Positions 1 to 7,942 are shown, counted from the first letter of the stretch. The stretch: 64,000 bases of DNA from Hanleya hanleyi (GCA_036873755.1 JAVTVY010020598.1:1-64000); one strand, 5' to 3'. Made by a program: numbers and translations. The notes: generated by a model not told the origin, from the sequence alone.

Positions 1-51
1 CCACAAATCCAATTCACTGTTGGTAGACGGACACGACTCGGAGTGAATAAA
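1..51 (+). terminator. Possible 3' end of a rightward gene outside the window
   Basis: An open frame entering from the left ends in TGA at 44-46, and an AATAAA starts on the last base of that stop (46-51). The same stop/AATAAA overlap is seen at two other genes of this element (about 2497 and 3128). The leftward pX-like gene ends at 57, so the two would converge. The 14 codons visible are too few to name the gene. The stop in this frame could be chance. Confidence 0.3.
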
Positions 52-56
52 TGCCA

Positions 57-482
57 TTATGCGAAGATGTCTCTCCTACTACTCTTCTTCTTCTTCTTCT
101 TGGTCTTATTCCTCGGGGGTGTGCGTCGTCGGTGTGTTGGACGTCGAATGACTCTTCGCTGTGTCCGTGGTTGTCTTTTAAGGGCTTTGGCGATCAAGAC
201 GGTGCCTGCTTCTTTAGCCCGTCGCTTCAAGGCTTGTCGGGGTGCTGTGCCTCCCATCACATCATCGGCCACGCGCAATCCACTGCGTACCGCTTGTTTG
301 CCCACCGCTTTAACACCTCGTGTCACCAAGGGTAAGAACGTTTTCACAATGCTGCCCAGTATGTTTCCCAATCCGTGACCTCGTTGCATGCGTGCACCGC
401 TAAAGATGGGCAAGCGTCCTCCCGTTTGTTTCTTGTAGTAGTCGGCATAGCTGGGCGTATGGCAGTGGTAAGGCACGTACAT
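57..482 (-). CDS. pX-like conserved virion protein of Maverick/adintovirus
   Basis: This 141-aa frame begins MYVPYHCHTPSYADYY, then has a Gly-rich QTGGRLPIFSGARMQRGHGLG segment around residues 20-40, a hydrophobic/amphipathic part (residues 40-105) and a very basic C-terminus ending in a run of Lys. I recognise the FSGAR-QRGHGLG signature from the small protein of Maverick/Polinton and adintovirus elements that has been compared with adenovirus core proteins. A role in the virion (DNA condensation or membrane contact) is inferred from that comparison and from the basic tail. Its start codon overlaps the stop of the upstream virion gene (TAATG at 480-484), which would suit termination-reinitiation. 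The frame is intact. The exact family name is uncertain; membership in the element is well supported by its neighbours. Confidence 0.72.
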   Translation of the reverse strand: MYVPYHCHTPSYADYYKKQTGGRLPIFSGARMQRGHGLGNILGSIVKTFLPLVTRGVKAVGKQAVRSGLRVADDVMGGTAPRQALKRRAKEAGTVLIAKALKRQPRTQRRVIRRPTHRRRTPPRNKTKKKKKKSSRRDIFA

Positions 483-1262
483 TATACGAAGTGAGGAGAA
501 CGGGCTTGTCGGAAATGAAGTGTCAGCACCACTTTCCCTCGTTCGAATGCGACCGGGTGTCCCGTGTCATCTCGTATATCCACCGTGATCGTGTTGATAT
601 CGGTATGTCGTACGGGTAGGTAGAGTATATGGTTGAAACTCTGGTTGACTTGATTGCCATACGCCTTGCTAATGTAGACCACCCGTAACAGAGGTGTGTT
701 CACATCGCCCACAATATGGCTGTCCACTGCGTCCGAGTAGACGTACAGTCCGTACATGCCTACTTTCATATCCATCACAACGTCACCGTTGTCGGTGGTG
801 GGTCCCGGGTACACGCTGTAAGGCATACCTAACATTTGCTGTAGTGTAATTCACAGCCACGTTAGGGCTCAGCAGGATACAGGCCTTGTCGTTGTGTGGG
901 TTGACAGCCCAGATCACGTGATTCTTGAAGGGATAGACTTTCATGGGTTTTGAACTATTCGTGGCCTCCCGTAGAGCCTTGTACTCCAACAAGGACAGCA
1001 GACCCTCTATGAACTTCTGGGGCGTATCGTATTGGCCTTCGGGGAGAATGGGTTTGGTTACTTTGCCTTCGTAGGTGACGTCGTACCATACTTCTTGGTC
1101 TCGTACGTTGTACCACGAGTAAGGGTACTGAATATCTACCAGTCCACATTCCCACCGACCAGGTAAATGTAACGGTTGTGGTAATTGAGTGACATACTTG
1201 GCCAATGTGTTATCAGGAAACACATCGAGTGAACTATTACTGGGCAACGTCAGGTAAAACAT
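482..1262 (-). pseudogene. Maverick/adintovirus virion protein, frameshifted
   Basis: Two frames make one protein of about 260 residues. The N-terminal part (1262 down to about 850) starts MFYLTLPSNSSLDVFPDNT and has the WECGLVDIQYPYSWYNV motif. The C-terminal part (about 850 to 482) carries YGLYVYSD, NTPLLRVV and DIRDDTGHPVAFERGKVVLTL. I recognise both blocks as the two ends of one protein common in invertebrate Maverick elements. A minor-capsid (penton-type) role is possible but not proven by anything visible here. The frame changes by one base near 840-860, where an in-frame alternative reading takes over; an indel is the simplest cause. A TATA box and a TCAGTC initiator lie just upstream (1266-1302). 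Its stop overlaps the start of the next gene. Confidence 0.7.
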
Positions 1263-1265
1263 GAC

Positions 1266-1302
1266 GACTGAGTTGTTCTGGCTTCTGCACCGGGTTTTTA
1301 TA
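1266..1302 (-). promoter_or_regulatory. TATA box plus TCAGTC initiator of the virion gene
   Basis: On the minus strand TATAAAAA (1302-1295) is followed 32 bases later by TCAGTC (A at 1270), a good match to the invertebrate initiator TCAGTY. The ATG at 1262 then leaves a leader of only about 8 bases. The same TATA-to-TCAGT arrangement precedes the membrane-protein gene. Confidence 0.55.
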
Positions 1303-1312
1303 GGGTTGCCCC

Positions 1313-2047
1313 TTAGTAGGGTTCCCAGGCCTTGGGCGCCTTACCTCGGCGTTGTGATCGTCGCGGTGACTTAGATCTGGTAGGGCCCCGTCGTCGTTGT
1401 GGTGTTTTGGGCGGTGACATGGGGGTCCAAGAAGAGGAGGGTGGTGGTGGTGGTTGGTGTCGGGTCGATTGCTGCATAAAGGCCCAACGGTTAGGATTCC
1501 CTACCAATTCTTGAGGGGTGTGTCTGTCTTTTAATCCCTGAGCAAAGACTTCCCAGCCCGGTGGATTAGAGTGTTTGCGAGAACGTACCATATCGTTGAT
1601 CAAATCGGTCATATGAGACCCCGGCACCACTTGGTTTCGAATCAGCAGTTTTCCTTCAGCGTTCCAACCCATATCGGAATTCTGTTTCACCCGGTCCAAC
1701 AATAAACGCGCCTTGGTCTTGAAGGCTTTAGGCACACTGGCCAACACTTCCTCTTCCAGCTCAGGTGAGGGTGGCGGTGGTGTGAGTGTGGGCGTTGTGG
1801 GTAGTTGTGGGAGTGGTGTACTACTACTACTACTCCCTCTATATTGATCCATAAACGTCTGGTACCGGTTCAGCGTATGATGGTAGAGTTGAATTTTCTC
1901 GTGATCGGGTAGTCGACGTTGGAGTATACTATTCATCTCTTCATCCAGAGACTGGAGTTGTTGCACTGGGGCAGGCACGGGATAGGGTGATTGCAAACTC
2001 TGTGACAGTCGAGGTTCGACCAGCATCATTTTTTTCGTATGTTCCAT
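1313..2047 (-). CDS. Conserved Maverick protein of unknown function, 244 aa
   Basis: The frame is intact. It opens MEHTKKMMLVEP, has a predicted helical stretch with LDEEMNSILQRRLPDHEKIQLYHH (about residues 34-60), a Ser/Pro/Thr-rich linker (about 70-97), and a compact middle domain (about 100-190) containing VPKAFKTKARLLLDRVK, GWNAEGKLLIRNQVVPGS and NPPGWEVFAQGL. The tail is Pro-rich, then Arg/Ser/Lys-rich, as in nucleic-acid-binding tails. I recognise the middle domain as a widespread Maverick/adintovirus protein, but I know of no established function. It starts 4 bases after the stop of the gene upstream, so the two are likely co-transcribed. A virion role is inferred only from position among structural genes. 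Confidence 0.68.
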   Translation of the reverse strand: MEHTKKMMLVEPRLSQSLQSPYPVPAPVQQLQSLDEEMNSILQRRLPDHEKIQLYHHTLNRYQTFMDQYRGSSSSSTPLPQLPTTPTLTPPPPSPELEEEVLASVPKAFKTKARLLLDRVKQNSDMGWNAEGKLLIRNQVVPGSHMTDLINDMVRSRKHSNPPGWEVFAQGLKDRHTPQELVGNPNRWAFMQQSTRHQPPPPPSSSWTPMSPPKTPQRRRGPTRSKSPRRSQRRGKAPKAWEPY

Positions 2048-2051
2048 GTTT

Positions 2052-2463
2052 TTAGCGTCCCAAGATGGAGCCTAGTAACGGTCCCAGTACAGTAGCGGCT
2101 AAGGGTGCGAGGAGTGCGCCGAGAAATCCACCTCGCTGTAACACCTGTTTCTTTTTCTTGACACTCCCCGTCTTCTTCACCAACGTTCGGGGACCCGCCT
2201 TGTGCCGTTGCAATTTCCCTTTCTGCAGAGGACTGAGCGGAACATTGCCTTTTAACACATTATGCGCCACTTCACACAAACACCGACTTCCCTTTCTGCA
2301 GAGGACTGAGCGGAACATTGCCTTTTAACACATTATGCGCCACTTCACACAAACACCGTACCAAGTCGGGATCCGCAACGCGCACCAGGGCCCGGCCCAC
2401 CTCCGGTGGCGCGCTGCGTAATACGCGGAGGGCCGGCGCGTGCTTGCGTATCCGTGCAGACAT
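2052..2463 (-). pseudogene. Small Maverick virion-type protein broken by a 73-bp duplication
   Basis: The N-terminal frame (2463 downward) starts MSARIRKHAPALRVLRSAPP and reaches CLCEVAHNVLKGNVPLSPLQKGK. The same CLCEVAHNVLKGNVPLSPLQKGK block then occurs again in a second frame, which continues into a basic stretch (RTLVKKTGSVKKKKQVLQRG) and a hydrophobic Gly/Leu tail (GGFLGALLAPLAATVLGPLLGS) ending at 2052. I recognise the arrangement (CxCE..NVLKGN, then basic, then GGFLGALL) as a common small protein of Maverick elements. The hydrophobic tail suggests membrane interaction. The repeated block comes from a direct duplication with period 73, which is not a multiple of three, so the duplication itself splits the frame. 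Confidence 0.7.
2215..2358. repeat. 73-bp-period tandem duplication inside a virion gene
   Basis: Positions 2215-2285 and 2288-2358 are identical over 71 bases and are separated by two bases. The identity indicates a recent event. It shifts the reading frame of the gene that contains it. Confidence 0.92.
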
Positions 2464-2497
2464 GATTGTGACGGCTAGAGTGGGTTGTCTTCTTCTT

Positions 2498-3113
2498 TTA
2501 TTTGGGTGTGTACACCGTCTGCACCTCTCCGGGAAAAATGTGGGTGCGCAATCGAAGGGTGGAGGGGGTGTCTTGTTTCAAGTCGATGAGTAGATACCCG
2601 TGAGCTCGTTGGGTAGCATCTTCAAAGGCTTCTCGTACAAAGGCCGTGTTTTTAGGGTACATCTGTTGGGCCAGGTGCATAATTTGGGAAGCGTCTCTGG
2701 GGTTTTTGAATAACACCACATACTGAGCATTCAAACTAATGTTCCTGCGCTCTTTGTTCTTACTGAAGAGATTCTGCACGATGTAGATGATGCTCAACCG
2801 ACGATGATGGCTTCCTTTGGTAAAGAGACGGGTGATTCGACTGTCCGTTTCCGTCATGAGATCGTCCACCACGGCCAACGTGTCGTCTGGCGTATCCTCA
2901 GGGGGGTAAGCCTTCCACTAAGGTGAGTCCCGGGACACGTGCCAGTTCCTCGTACGCGGGTTGCCAAACTCCATAACACCACAGGATGCGAGCTACGGGC
3001 GGTGAAATGAGGGCTGACCCGTGTTGGATGAGACGTTGAACGAAGTGTGTTTTTCCCGACCCTGTCGGTCCAGCGATGAGACACGTGAAAGGATGCTGCC
3101 ACCGAGGATCCAT
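2498..3113 (-). pseudogene. FtsK/HerA-type packaging ATPase, frameshifted
   Basis: The N-terminal part starts MDPRWQHPFTCLIAGPTGSGKTHF, with a clear Walker A motif (GPTGSGKT, residues 15-22). The second part begins around LAVVDDLMTE, a Walker B motif ending in acidic residues, and runs through TRLFTKGSHHRRLSIIYIVQN and LNAQYVVLFKNPRD to the end at 2498. This is the layout of the A32-like DNA-packaging ATPase of Maverick elements, which pumps the genome into the capsid. The frame is lost at a run of six G at 2901-2906: the first frame meets TGA at once, and the other frame carries on in register with the family. A homopolymer indel, real or a sequencing error, explains it. The stop TAA overlaps an AATAAA on the minus strand (2497-2502). 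Confidence 0.88.
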
Positions 3114-3128
3114 AGCGTCGTTTTTTTT

Positions 3129-3656
3129 TTATTTGGTGATTTGCGCTCGGCGTTCAGAGGCCCACCACCGTTGTCGTGGATCCCACCGGGGATCGTAGTC
3201 GAACGGGTACCGTTGCCGTGGTAAACGTGATTCACCGGAGTCCACTCTAAATGTTTTTAGCGTCGGTGTACTGGGTGAGGGGTGTCTCAGGGTAGACGGA
3301 GGCTGGTGATCAGGTGGAGTCGTAGTAGTAGTACGGGGCGTCGGGTGTCTCTGGGTTGATACGTGGCGGTCAGGTGACGTCGTGGGCCGCGTCGTAGTGG
3401 TGGTGGTAGAAGATGGCGTAGGAGTCGTAGTGGTGGTAGAAGATGGCGTAGGAGTCGTAGTGGTGGTGGTGGAAGTGGTGGAAGTGGATGATTGAGGTGG
3501 AATTGTTGGACGAAGGGTGTTGAAACAGGATATCACGTACGCCAAATCGTAGAACACGCCTCCAAATAAGGTACCCAGAAGCACTACTAGACACACTACA
3601 GTACCGACTTGTGCTTTTCGAGTCCGTAACAGTAAGGGTAGATGTGCACTATCCAT
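3129..3656 (-). CDS. Single-pass membrane protein with mucin-like Ser/Thr region
   Basis: The 175-aa frame is intact. Residues 1-16 carry several basic residues (RTRKAQ), followed by a hydrophobic segment of about 25 residues (VGTVVCLVVLLGTLFGGVFYDLAYV) typical of a signal anchor. Residues about 52-130 are almost only Ser, Thr and Pro, with a repeated TTTTTPTPSS block, as in heavily O-glycosylated stalks. The C-terminus (about 140-175) is Arg- and Trp-rich. A type II membrane orientation with the mucin-like part outside is inferred from the N-terminal charge. I do not recognise a family. It lies between integrase and ATPase, with its own TATA box upstream. Its stop codon overlaps AATAAA on the minus strand. 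Codon repeats make its length likely to vary between copies. Confidence 0.6.
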   Translation of the reverse strand: MDSAHLPLLLRTRKAQVGTVVCLVVLLGTLFGGVFYDLAYVISCFNTLRPTIPPQSSTSTTSTTTTTTPTPSSTTTTTPTPSSTTTTTTRPTTSPDRHVSTQRHPTPRTTTTTPPDHQPPSTLRHPSPSTPTLKTFRVDSGESRLPRQRYPFDYDPRWDPRQRWWASERRAQITK

Positions 3657-3669
3657 GGTACAACCCTAC

Positions 3670-3705
3670 ACTGAAGGATGGAGGTGATAGGGGTTAGAAT
3701 TTATA
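3670..3705 (-). promoter_or_regulatory. TATA box plus TCAGT initiator of the membrane-protein gene
   Basis: Minus-strand TATAAAT (3705-3699) is followed by TTCAGTG with its A at 3672, a spacing of 33. The TATA box overlaps the last codons of the integrase, so this gene appears to be transcribed on its own. Confidence 0.5.
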
Positions 3706-4850
3706 GGCGTTTCATGTCACGGCCTGACACCCAGGAATTAAACGAACGGGGCCAACCTTGCCATTTGACGAAATGATAGGGGATGCCACGTCGACGTTCC
3801 GTTTTCAAAATCTTTTCCACCGTGTAGTAGTCTTTCGGTGTTTTCACTATGGGTTGTAATTCTGCCTCGTAAAACGTGCCTTGCAGTGTTTCTCCTTGTA
3901 GATCTTCCAGTTGATAGACGTGTGGCTGTCGAGGTTTATGGCGAACGATGACAAAGTGCTCGTCACTCCAGTTGGGCAAGTAACTTTTCTCAAATTGTCC
4001 TTTCACTTTACTGATCCGTACCACATCTCCGCGTTTGTAACGGGGTGACGTGAGTGGTGATGGTGGACTGGGTGAGTACAGCGTACCACGCACTTGATGT
4101 TCGTTGCGTTCTGTGATGTTCGTTGCGTTCTGTCACATCGAGGGGAGCTCGCTGGATACTGCGATGATAGGCTCGATTGTACCCTTGGACCAGTTGAGGT
4201 AGTACATCGATGTACCGTCGGGTGTTTTGGGCGGTAAAATACTTGTACATTCGTCCTTTGAAGGTGCGATTGAATCGTTCCACCACAGAGGCTTTGGTCT
4301 CGTTGTACGTATGGAAGAAAAATACCTTCTGTTTCTTAAGAAAGGCTTGAAAGGGTCGGTTGAGAAATTCTGTGCCTTCATCCGTTTGCAAATAGAGGGG
4401 TTTGCGCCCCGTCTTGAAAATCTGCTGGAACGCCCGTACTAGATTCTCTCCTGTTTTGGTGCGAATGGGTAGTACCCATGCATACTTGGATAAAATATCG
4501 ATACAGGTCAACATGTACCGATGTCCATCATTGTGGGGTGCAAATCGACTCATATCCATTAAATCAGCCTGCCATTGTGCGTCTATGCCTCATACGGTGA
4601 CTCGGTTACGGCGAAAATGTCGTCGGGCTGCTCGATGTAAACTATAAGTGTCTTGGGTTTTTAACCAGTCTCGAACTTCAGTTCGACTGATGCCTTGGGA
4701 ATGGGCAGCTCGAGCGAGCGCTCCCACAGCGTTATACGCGGCTGGACTGGTAGGGTTGTAATACAAATCGGTTAACACCTTGTTCACTGTAGATGCTGAC
4801 CCCTTTTTCCCCTTTCGGGACCCCCTCATCACTGTCTTCCTACCCCTCAT
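3701..4850 (-). pseudogene. INT: Maverick retroviral-like (rve) integrase with chromodomain, broken
   Basis: Three pieces in order make a typical Maverick integrase of about 380 residues. The N-terminal piece (4850-4590) has VNKVLTDLYYNP, WLKTQDTYSLHRAARR and RRNRVTV, then an in-frame TGA at 4590-4592. The catalytic piece follows with LMDMSRFAPHNDGHRY (first Asp), LQTDEGTEF (second Asp) and ASVVERFNRTFKGRM (Glu), a complete DDE triad. The C-terminal piece (about 4093-3701) has an SH3-like KRGDVVRISK region and a chromodomain-like YTVEKILKTERRRGIPYHFVKWQGW. The second break is a 19-bp tandem duplication at 4095-4132 that changes frame. The start codon overlaps the stop of the upstream gene (ATGA at 4847-4850). 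The enzyme would join element ends to host DNA, and the copy is inactive as read. Confidence 0.93.
4095..4132. repeat. 19-bp tandem duplication in the integrase
   Basis: Two identical 19-base units lie head to tail at 4095-4113 and 4114-4132. Nineteen is not a multiple of three, so the integrase frame changes here. Confidence 0.95.
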
Positions 4851-5404
4851 CGGGGTGCCCCTGGGTCCCCGTCGGGGTGTGGTGTGTTCGCTTCATCAGG
4901 TGACACTGACACTCTAGCCTCTGTGCACCCTATAGATATAGTACTTTTCTGTTCCCCGGCTGTATCGGGTTCATGTAGTTGTTCATGGGGTTCAGCCAGT
5001 GCGTCCTCCATAGCACGAGCCCACGCCAACTGGTCTGATGATCGCTCGTCCGGTGTAAACAGCTGGTCCACAATAGGCACCATTTTCTCCACGGCTGACC
5101 ACAGATCGGGGGCTAGGGTGAAGCCTCGCGTAGGGTCTTGGTAGCGGCCCAGGCGTAGGAAGAAGGTGGTACGGTATACGTAGATGGCATTGTCTATGTG
5201 GATGAGGTGTCCGTCGAGCTCACCGCTCAACACCCGTTTAAATTTGGTCCAGCCGTCACGAGGTAGTGTCACCGTATTCGATATGGTCTCAGCGGGCGCC
5301 CAGCAAATATCTCCACGGTCTTCCACCAGGGTGACTTTATCTTCATAGACGTGTAACCCCACCTGGGGTGTAAGGGGCAGGATGGCTCGTAGGTCGGGTG
5401 ACAT
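4847..5404 (-). CDS. PC4-like accessory protein, paralogue 1 (185 aa)
   Basis: The start at 5404 (MSPDLRAILPLTP) is preferred over an upstream ATG at 5440, because a TATA box at 5457-5464 and an initiator at 5428-5433 place the RNA start between them. The protein carries LTPQVGLHVYEDKVTLVEDRG, WTKFKRVLSGELDGHLIHIDNAIYVYRTTFFLRLGRY and RGFTLAPDLWSAVEKMVPIVDQL, then an acidic, probably disordered tail. These blocks match the 240-aa protein just upstream, so the two genes arose by duplication. The strand pattern (xIxVxxxxF, then GFTLxxxxW) resembles the PC4/p15 single-stranded-DNA-binding fold; this is my inference from pattern. A role in viral transcription or replication would fit. The stop overlaps the integrase start. 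Confidence 0.6.
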   Translation of the reverse strand: MSPDLRAILPLTPQVGLHVYEDKVTLVEDRGDICWAPAETISNTVTLPRDGWTKFKRVLSGELDGHLIHIDNAIYVYRTTFFLRLGRYQDPTRGFTLAPDLWSAVEKMVPIVDQLFTPDERSSDQLAWARAMEDALAEPHEQLHEPDTAGEQKSTISIGCTEARVSVSPDEANTPHPDGDPGAPR

Positions 5405-5427
5405 GCTTGCTCCAAATGTCGAACGGT

Positions 5428-5464
5428 GAATGACACACACTCTGTCTCACCCCTGGTATTTATA
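5428..5464 (-). promoter_or_regulatory. TATA box plus TCATTCAC initiator
   Basis: Minus-strand TATAAATA (5464-5457) is followed 32 bases later by GTCATTCACC (A at 5432). The same initiator word with the same spacing occurs before the genes starting at 6190 and 9927, and a close form before 10781. Confidence 0.6.
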
Positions 5465-5467
5465 GTG

Positions 5468-6190
5468 TCAGGTGAGTACAGACATGAGTTGTACTATTCT
5501 GTGAGGGGGGTCCTGTAGAGAGAGTACTTCATCGACCATGGGGACTACTTGTTCCAAAGCCGTCCATAGATCGGGGTCCAGAGTAAAACCACCTCGCTTG
5601 AGACAAAGGAGTCGAGCAAAATAGGGACCACGGAAAATGTAGACGTCGTCACACAGGTGAATGCTATCACCGTCGAGGTTACCGCATAACACCCGTTTCA
5701 AGGTAGTCCAGCCTTCCGGGGATAAAGAGACACGCGCTGGTTCAGACGTACACCAACACCTACTATCGTCATCGATGAGCTCCACGCGTTGGGGATACAA
5801 CAATAGGGTGCAGTCCGGTGTAAGAGTGCGGGTAGCTACAGAGTGCGCCTGGGGGTGGAGTACGTCGTGGACGTCGGTGATAATAGCTTTCAGCGCCTGC
5901 CATAATGCCGGACGGAGTAGGATAGAGGCACCACCACACTGTTCTAACCGGGGAAAAAAAGAATCATCTCTACCACTTCGTAGGTAGACACCGACTCCCA
6001 CGTGCATGAAATCGACTTCGGGCTCTTTTCCCTGTAACAACCGTGTCAATAGAGTCCAGCCTGCTAGGGTTAAACATAGCTTCACCTCTCGGGGATGTTC
6101 TTCGATGAGCTGCAGTTCATGGTCATAGACGATGAGGATGACGTCAGGCGTGAGTTGGAAGAAGGCAAGCTCCGCTCCGTGCGCTGCCAT
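5468..6190 (-). CDS. PC4-like accessory protein, paralogue 2, internally duplicated (240 aa)
   Basis: The frame is open from 6271, but the ATG at 6190 (MAAHGAELAFFQLTP) is the first one after the TATA box (about 6225-6233) and initiator (6197-6202). It also lines up with the start of the paralogue. The protein has two related halves. The first has LTPDVILIVYDHELQLIEE, then ILLRPALWQALKAI. The second has LTPDCTLLLYPQRVELIDDD, then WTTLKRVLCGNLDGDSIHLCDDVYIFRGPYFARL and GGFTLDPDLWTALEQVVPMVDEVL. The second half is the closer match to the neighbouring 185-aa protein. The alternating strand and Trp-containing helix pattern resembles PC4/p15, stated as inference. I know no characterised homologue. 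The frame is intact although nearby virion genes are broken. Confidence 0.58.
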   Translation of the reverse strand: MAAHGAELAFFQLTPDVILIVYDHELQLIEEHPREVKLCLTLAGWTLLTRLLQGKEPEVDFMHVGVGVYLRSGRDDSFFPRLEQCGGASILLRPALWQALKAIITDVHDVLHPQAHSVATRTLTPDCTLLLYPQRVELIDDDSRCWCTSEPARVSLSPEGWTTLKRVLCGNLDGDSIHLCDDVYIFRGPYFARLLCLKRGGFTLDPDLWTALEQVVPMVDEVLSLQDPPHRIVQLMSVLT

Positions 6191-6196
6191 AGTGGT

Positions 6197-6233
6197 GAAT
6201 GACAAAACACCGACGAGGCAAATGTGTATATAT
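6197..6233 (-). promoter_or_regulatory. TATA box plus TCATTCAC initiator
   Basis: Minus-strand GATATATAC (about 6233-6225) precedes GTCATTCACC (A at 6201) by about 31 bases. The word around the initiator is shared with the paralogous gene at 5404. Confidence 0.5.
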
Positions 6234-6283
6234 CGATTCTTGCCCCTTCGTGAAAGTCCGTGATGACTCATCCGTAAAAAAAA

Positions 6284-6419
6284 ACCTCTAGTCCGTAACC
6301 GTACACGTTATAGGTGCGCACCTCTCTCTATCCGTACCCGTATACGTTCTAGTTTTTATTCCACCCTCACCCTTCGTGAAAGTCCGTGATCATTCGGGCT
6401 GTAATGTTATCTGCAATCG
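6284..6419 (-). repeat. Left arm of an inverted repeat around the Gln-rich gene
   Basis: The reverse complement of this stretch contains, in order, the same segments found on the plus strand at 8190-8560: GCAGATAACATTACAGCCCG, then a GGTGGAATAAAAA tract, then GGTACGGATAGAGAGAGGTG and the AACGTGTACGG tract. The two arms bound a 1.8-kb segment (6420-8190) that holds one gene and a repeat array. Confidence 0.7.
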
Positions 6420-7165
6420 TTTAACCTAGGAATTGACGAATTTGGTGCAAAATAGGCGGATTGTAAATTAACCCAGGAAGGGTGGTCGCGCGGACCTGGG
6501 TGTAGACACCTTGTAGACCACCAATGAGCATCCATCCTCATGTTTATAAATAGCCGCAATCATTTAACATAGGAATTTGCACTAGGTGAATTTTCGTGTA
6601 AAATGAAGGGATTCTGACGACACCCAGAATGCATCACTGGCGCCAGTGGTGAGACCCTTTTCAGGGCCAACCCCCAATGTTATCTCAATACACGCAATCA
6701 TTTAACGTAGGAATTGTGAATTTGGTGCAAAATCAGCGGATTTAAATTAACCCAGGAAGGGTGGTCGCGCGGACCTCGGTGTAGACACCCATCACCAGTG
6801 AGCATCCATTCTCATGTTTATAAATAGCCGCAATCATTTAACATAGGAATTTGCTAGTGCGAATTTTCGTGTAAAATGAAGAGATTGTGACGTCACCCAG
6901 GAATGGCGCCAGTGGTGTTGGCCCTTTTCAGGGCCAACCCCAATGTTATATGAATACACGCAATCATTTAACCTAGGAATTGACAAATTTGGTGCAAAAT
7001 CAGAGGATTGAGAGTTAACCCAGGAAGGGTGGTCGCACGTGGGCCTAGGCACCCATCAGCCACGTGTACATCGACTCTCATGTTATTAATACACGCAATC
7101 ATTTAACATGGAAATTTTCCACTAGACGAATTTCGTGCAAAATGACGGGATTCTGGCGTAACCCA
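6415..7165 (+). repeat. Array of about six degenerate 130-150-bp units
   Basis: Units start with a CAATCATTTAAC(A/C)TAGGAATT-type word and contain GAATTTGGTGCAAAAT (or GAATTTTCGTGTAAAAT), then CCCAGGAAGGGTGG or CCCAGAATG. Two subtypes alternate. Copies begin near 6410, 6550, 6698, 6830, 6960 and 7095, with outliers near 8165 and 8575. Two units also contain a histone-like stem-loop word: an exact match at 6920-6935, and one with a changed second base at 6653-6668. No gene is visible here. The array may hold promoter or origin elements or be derived from gene 3' ends. Confidence 0.65.
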
Positions 7166-7199
7166 GGAAGGGTGGGGGCCCCCACTATTGGCCAATGAG

Positions 7200-7356
7200 A
7201 TGTCTATAAAAAGAGCCAATGAAATGGCTATAAAAAGAGCCAATCTGCTATCCCTAAAAAGAACCAATGAAGCCAGTATCACCGAGGTTGAAACAGCCAA
7301 TGAAAATGACCTGTATGTCAGTATAAAGCCAGGAGGAGCGTGGTGAGCGGCATTCC
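7200..7356 (+). promoter_or_regulatory. CCAAT/TATA promoter region of the Gln-rich gene
   Basis: Five CCAATs occur between 7190 and 7302, and two CTATAAAAAGAG words lie near 7203 and 7230. The nearest TATA (TATAAAG, 7322-7328) is followed 30 bases later by GCATTCCA (7350-7357), a partial match to the TCATTCAC initiator of this element. The ATG at 7408 follows about 56 bases later. Confidence 0.5.
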
Positions 7357-7407
7357 AAAACTTTTCACCATACTGCAAAGACGTACAGCTAATATTGAAA
7401 GAAGAAG

Positions 7408-7893
7408 ATGAACCGCGTGGCAAAAATGTCGACAACGAAGGCTTCGGGGCGAATGGCCCAGATACAACAGGAGATCGCCCGGAGGCAAAGACGAGCTATG
7501 GTCAAAGCGATCAAAGATTTTTGGTTCGCAGAAATTCAAGGCTGGTGCAGGTACATAGAAAACGACAACAACAACGTCAACCGGGCAGCAGCACTGAATC
7601 TCACGGCCCTGATAAGGACGGCCAGAACAGTGGGGGACGAGGCCTGGCTGGTGCACCTGCAAAACACCATGGAGGAGATGCACCCTACCCCTCCTCCACC
7701 ACCACCACGACAACAACAACAACAACAACAACAACAACAGCAAGTGGAGCCAGAATATGTGGAACTAGGAGCCATACCACCCGCTCGCTTCCTGCAAGAC
7801 CTTCCCATATCTGCTGACATTGAAGACGGACAACAACAACACAGATACACCATGGAGCCATACCGATATTTCTCCGTCAGTGAGATGGAGTAG
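7408..7893 (+). CDS. Gln-rich accessory protein of unknown function, 161 aa
   Basis: The start at 7408 (MNRVAKMSTTKASGRM) is the first ATG after the TATA box at 7322. The N-terminal half (about 15-95) is probably helical: IQQEIARRQRRAMVKAIKDFWFAEIQGW and ALNLTALIRTARTVGDEAWLVHLQNTMEEMH. Then come a PPPPPP run, a run of about 11 Gln (CAA repeats) and a short acidic tail with EPYRYFSVSEME. I do not recognise a family. A histone-type 3' stem-loop with downstream purine element lies 50 bases after the stop, as with the two RING genes. The Gln run is a likely length-variable tract. The gene sits inside the 6284/8557 inverted repeat and is the only gene on this strand in its neighbourhood. Confidence 0.6.
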   Translation: MNRVAKMSTTKASGRMAQIQQEIARRQRRAMVKAIKDFWFAEIQGWCRYIENDNNNVNRAAALNLTALIRTARTVGDEAWLVHLQNTMEEMHPTPPPPPPRQQQQQQQQQQQVEPEYVELGAIPPARFLQDLPISADIEDGQQQHRYTMEPYRYFSVSEME

Positions 7894-7942
7894 ACAGGAA
7901 AACTCCCCCTGAAGAAAACAGGGTCAACAAATTGACTTCAAC

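Noticed and set aside
7103..7853. Minus-strand frames of 105-141 codons opposite the Gln-rich gene
   Set aside because: They are antisense shadows made of Leu or Cys runs from the CAA and CCA repeats; no promoter lies on that strand.
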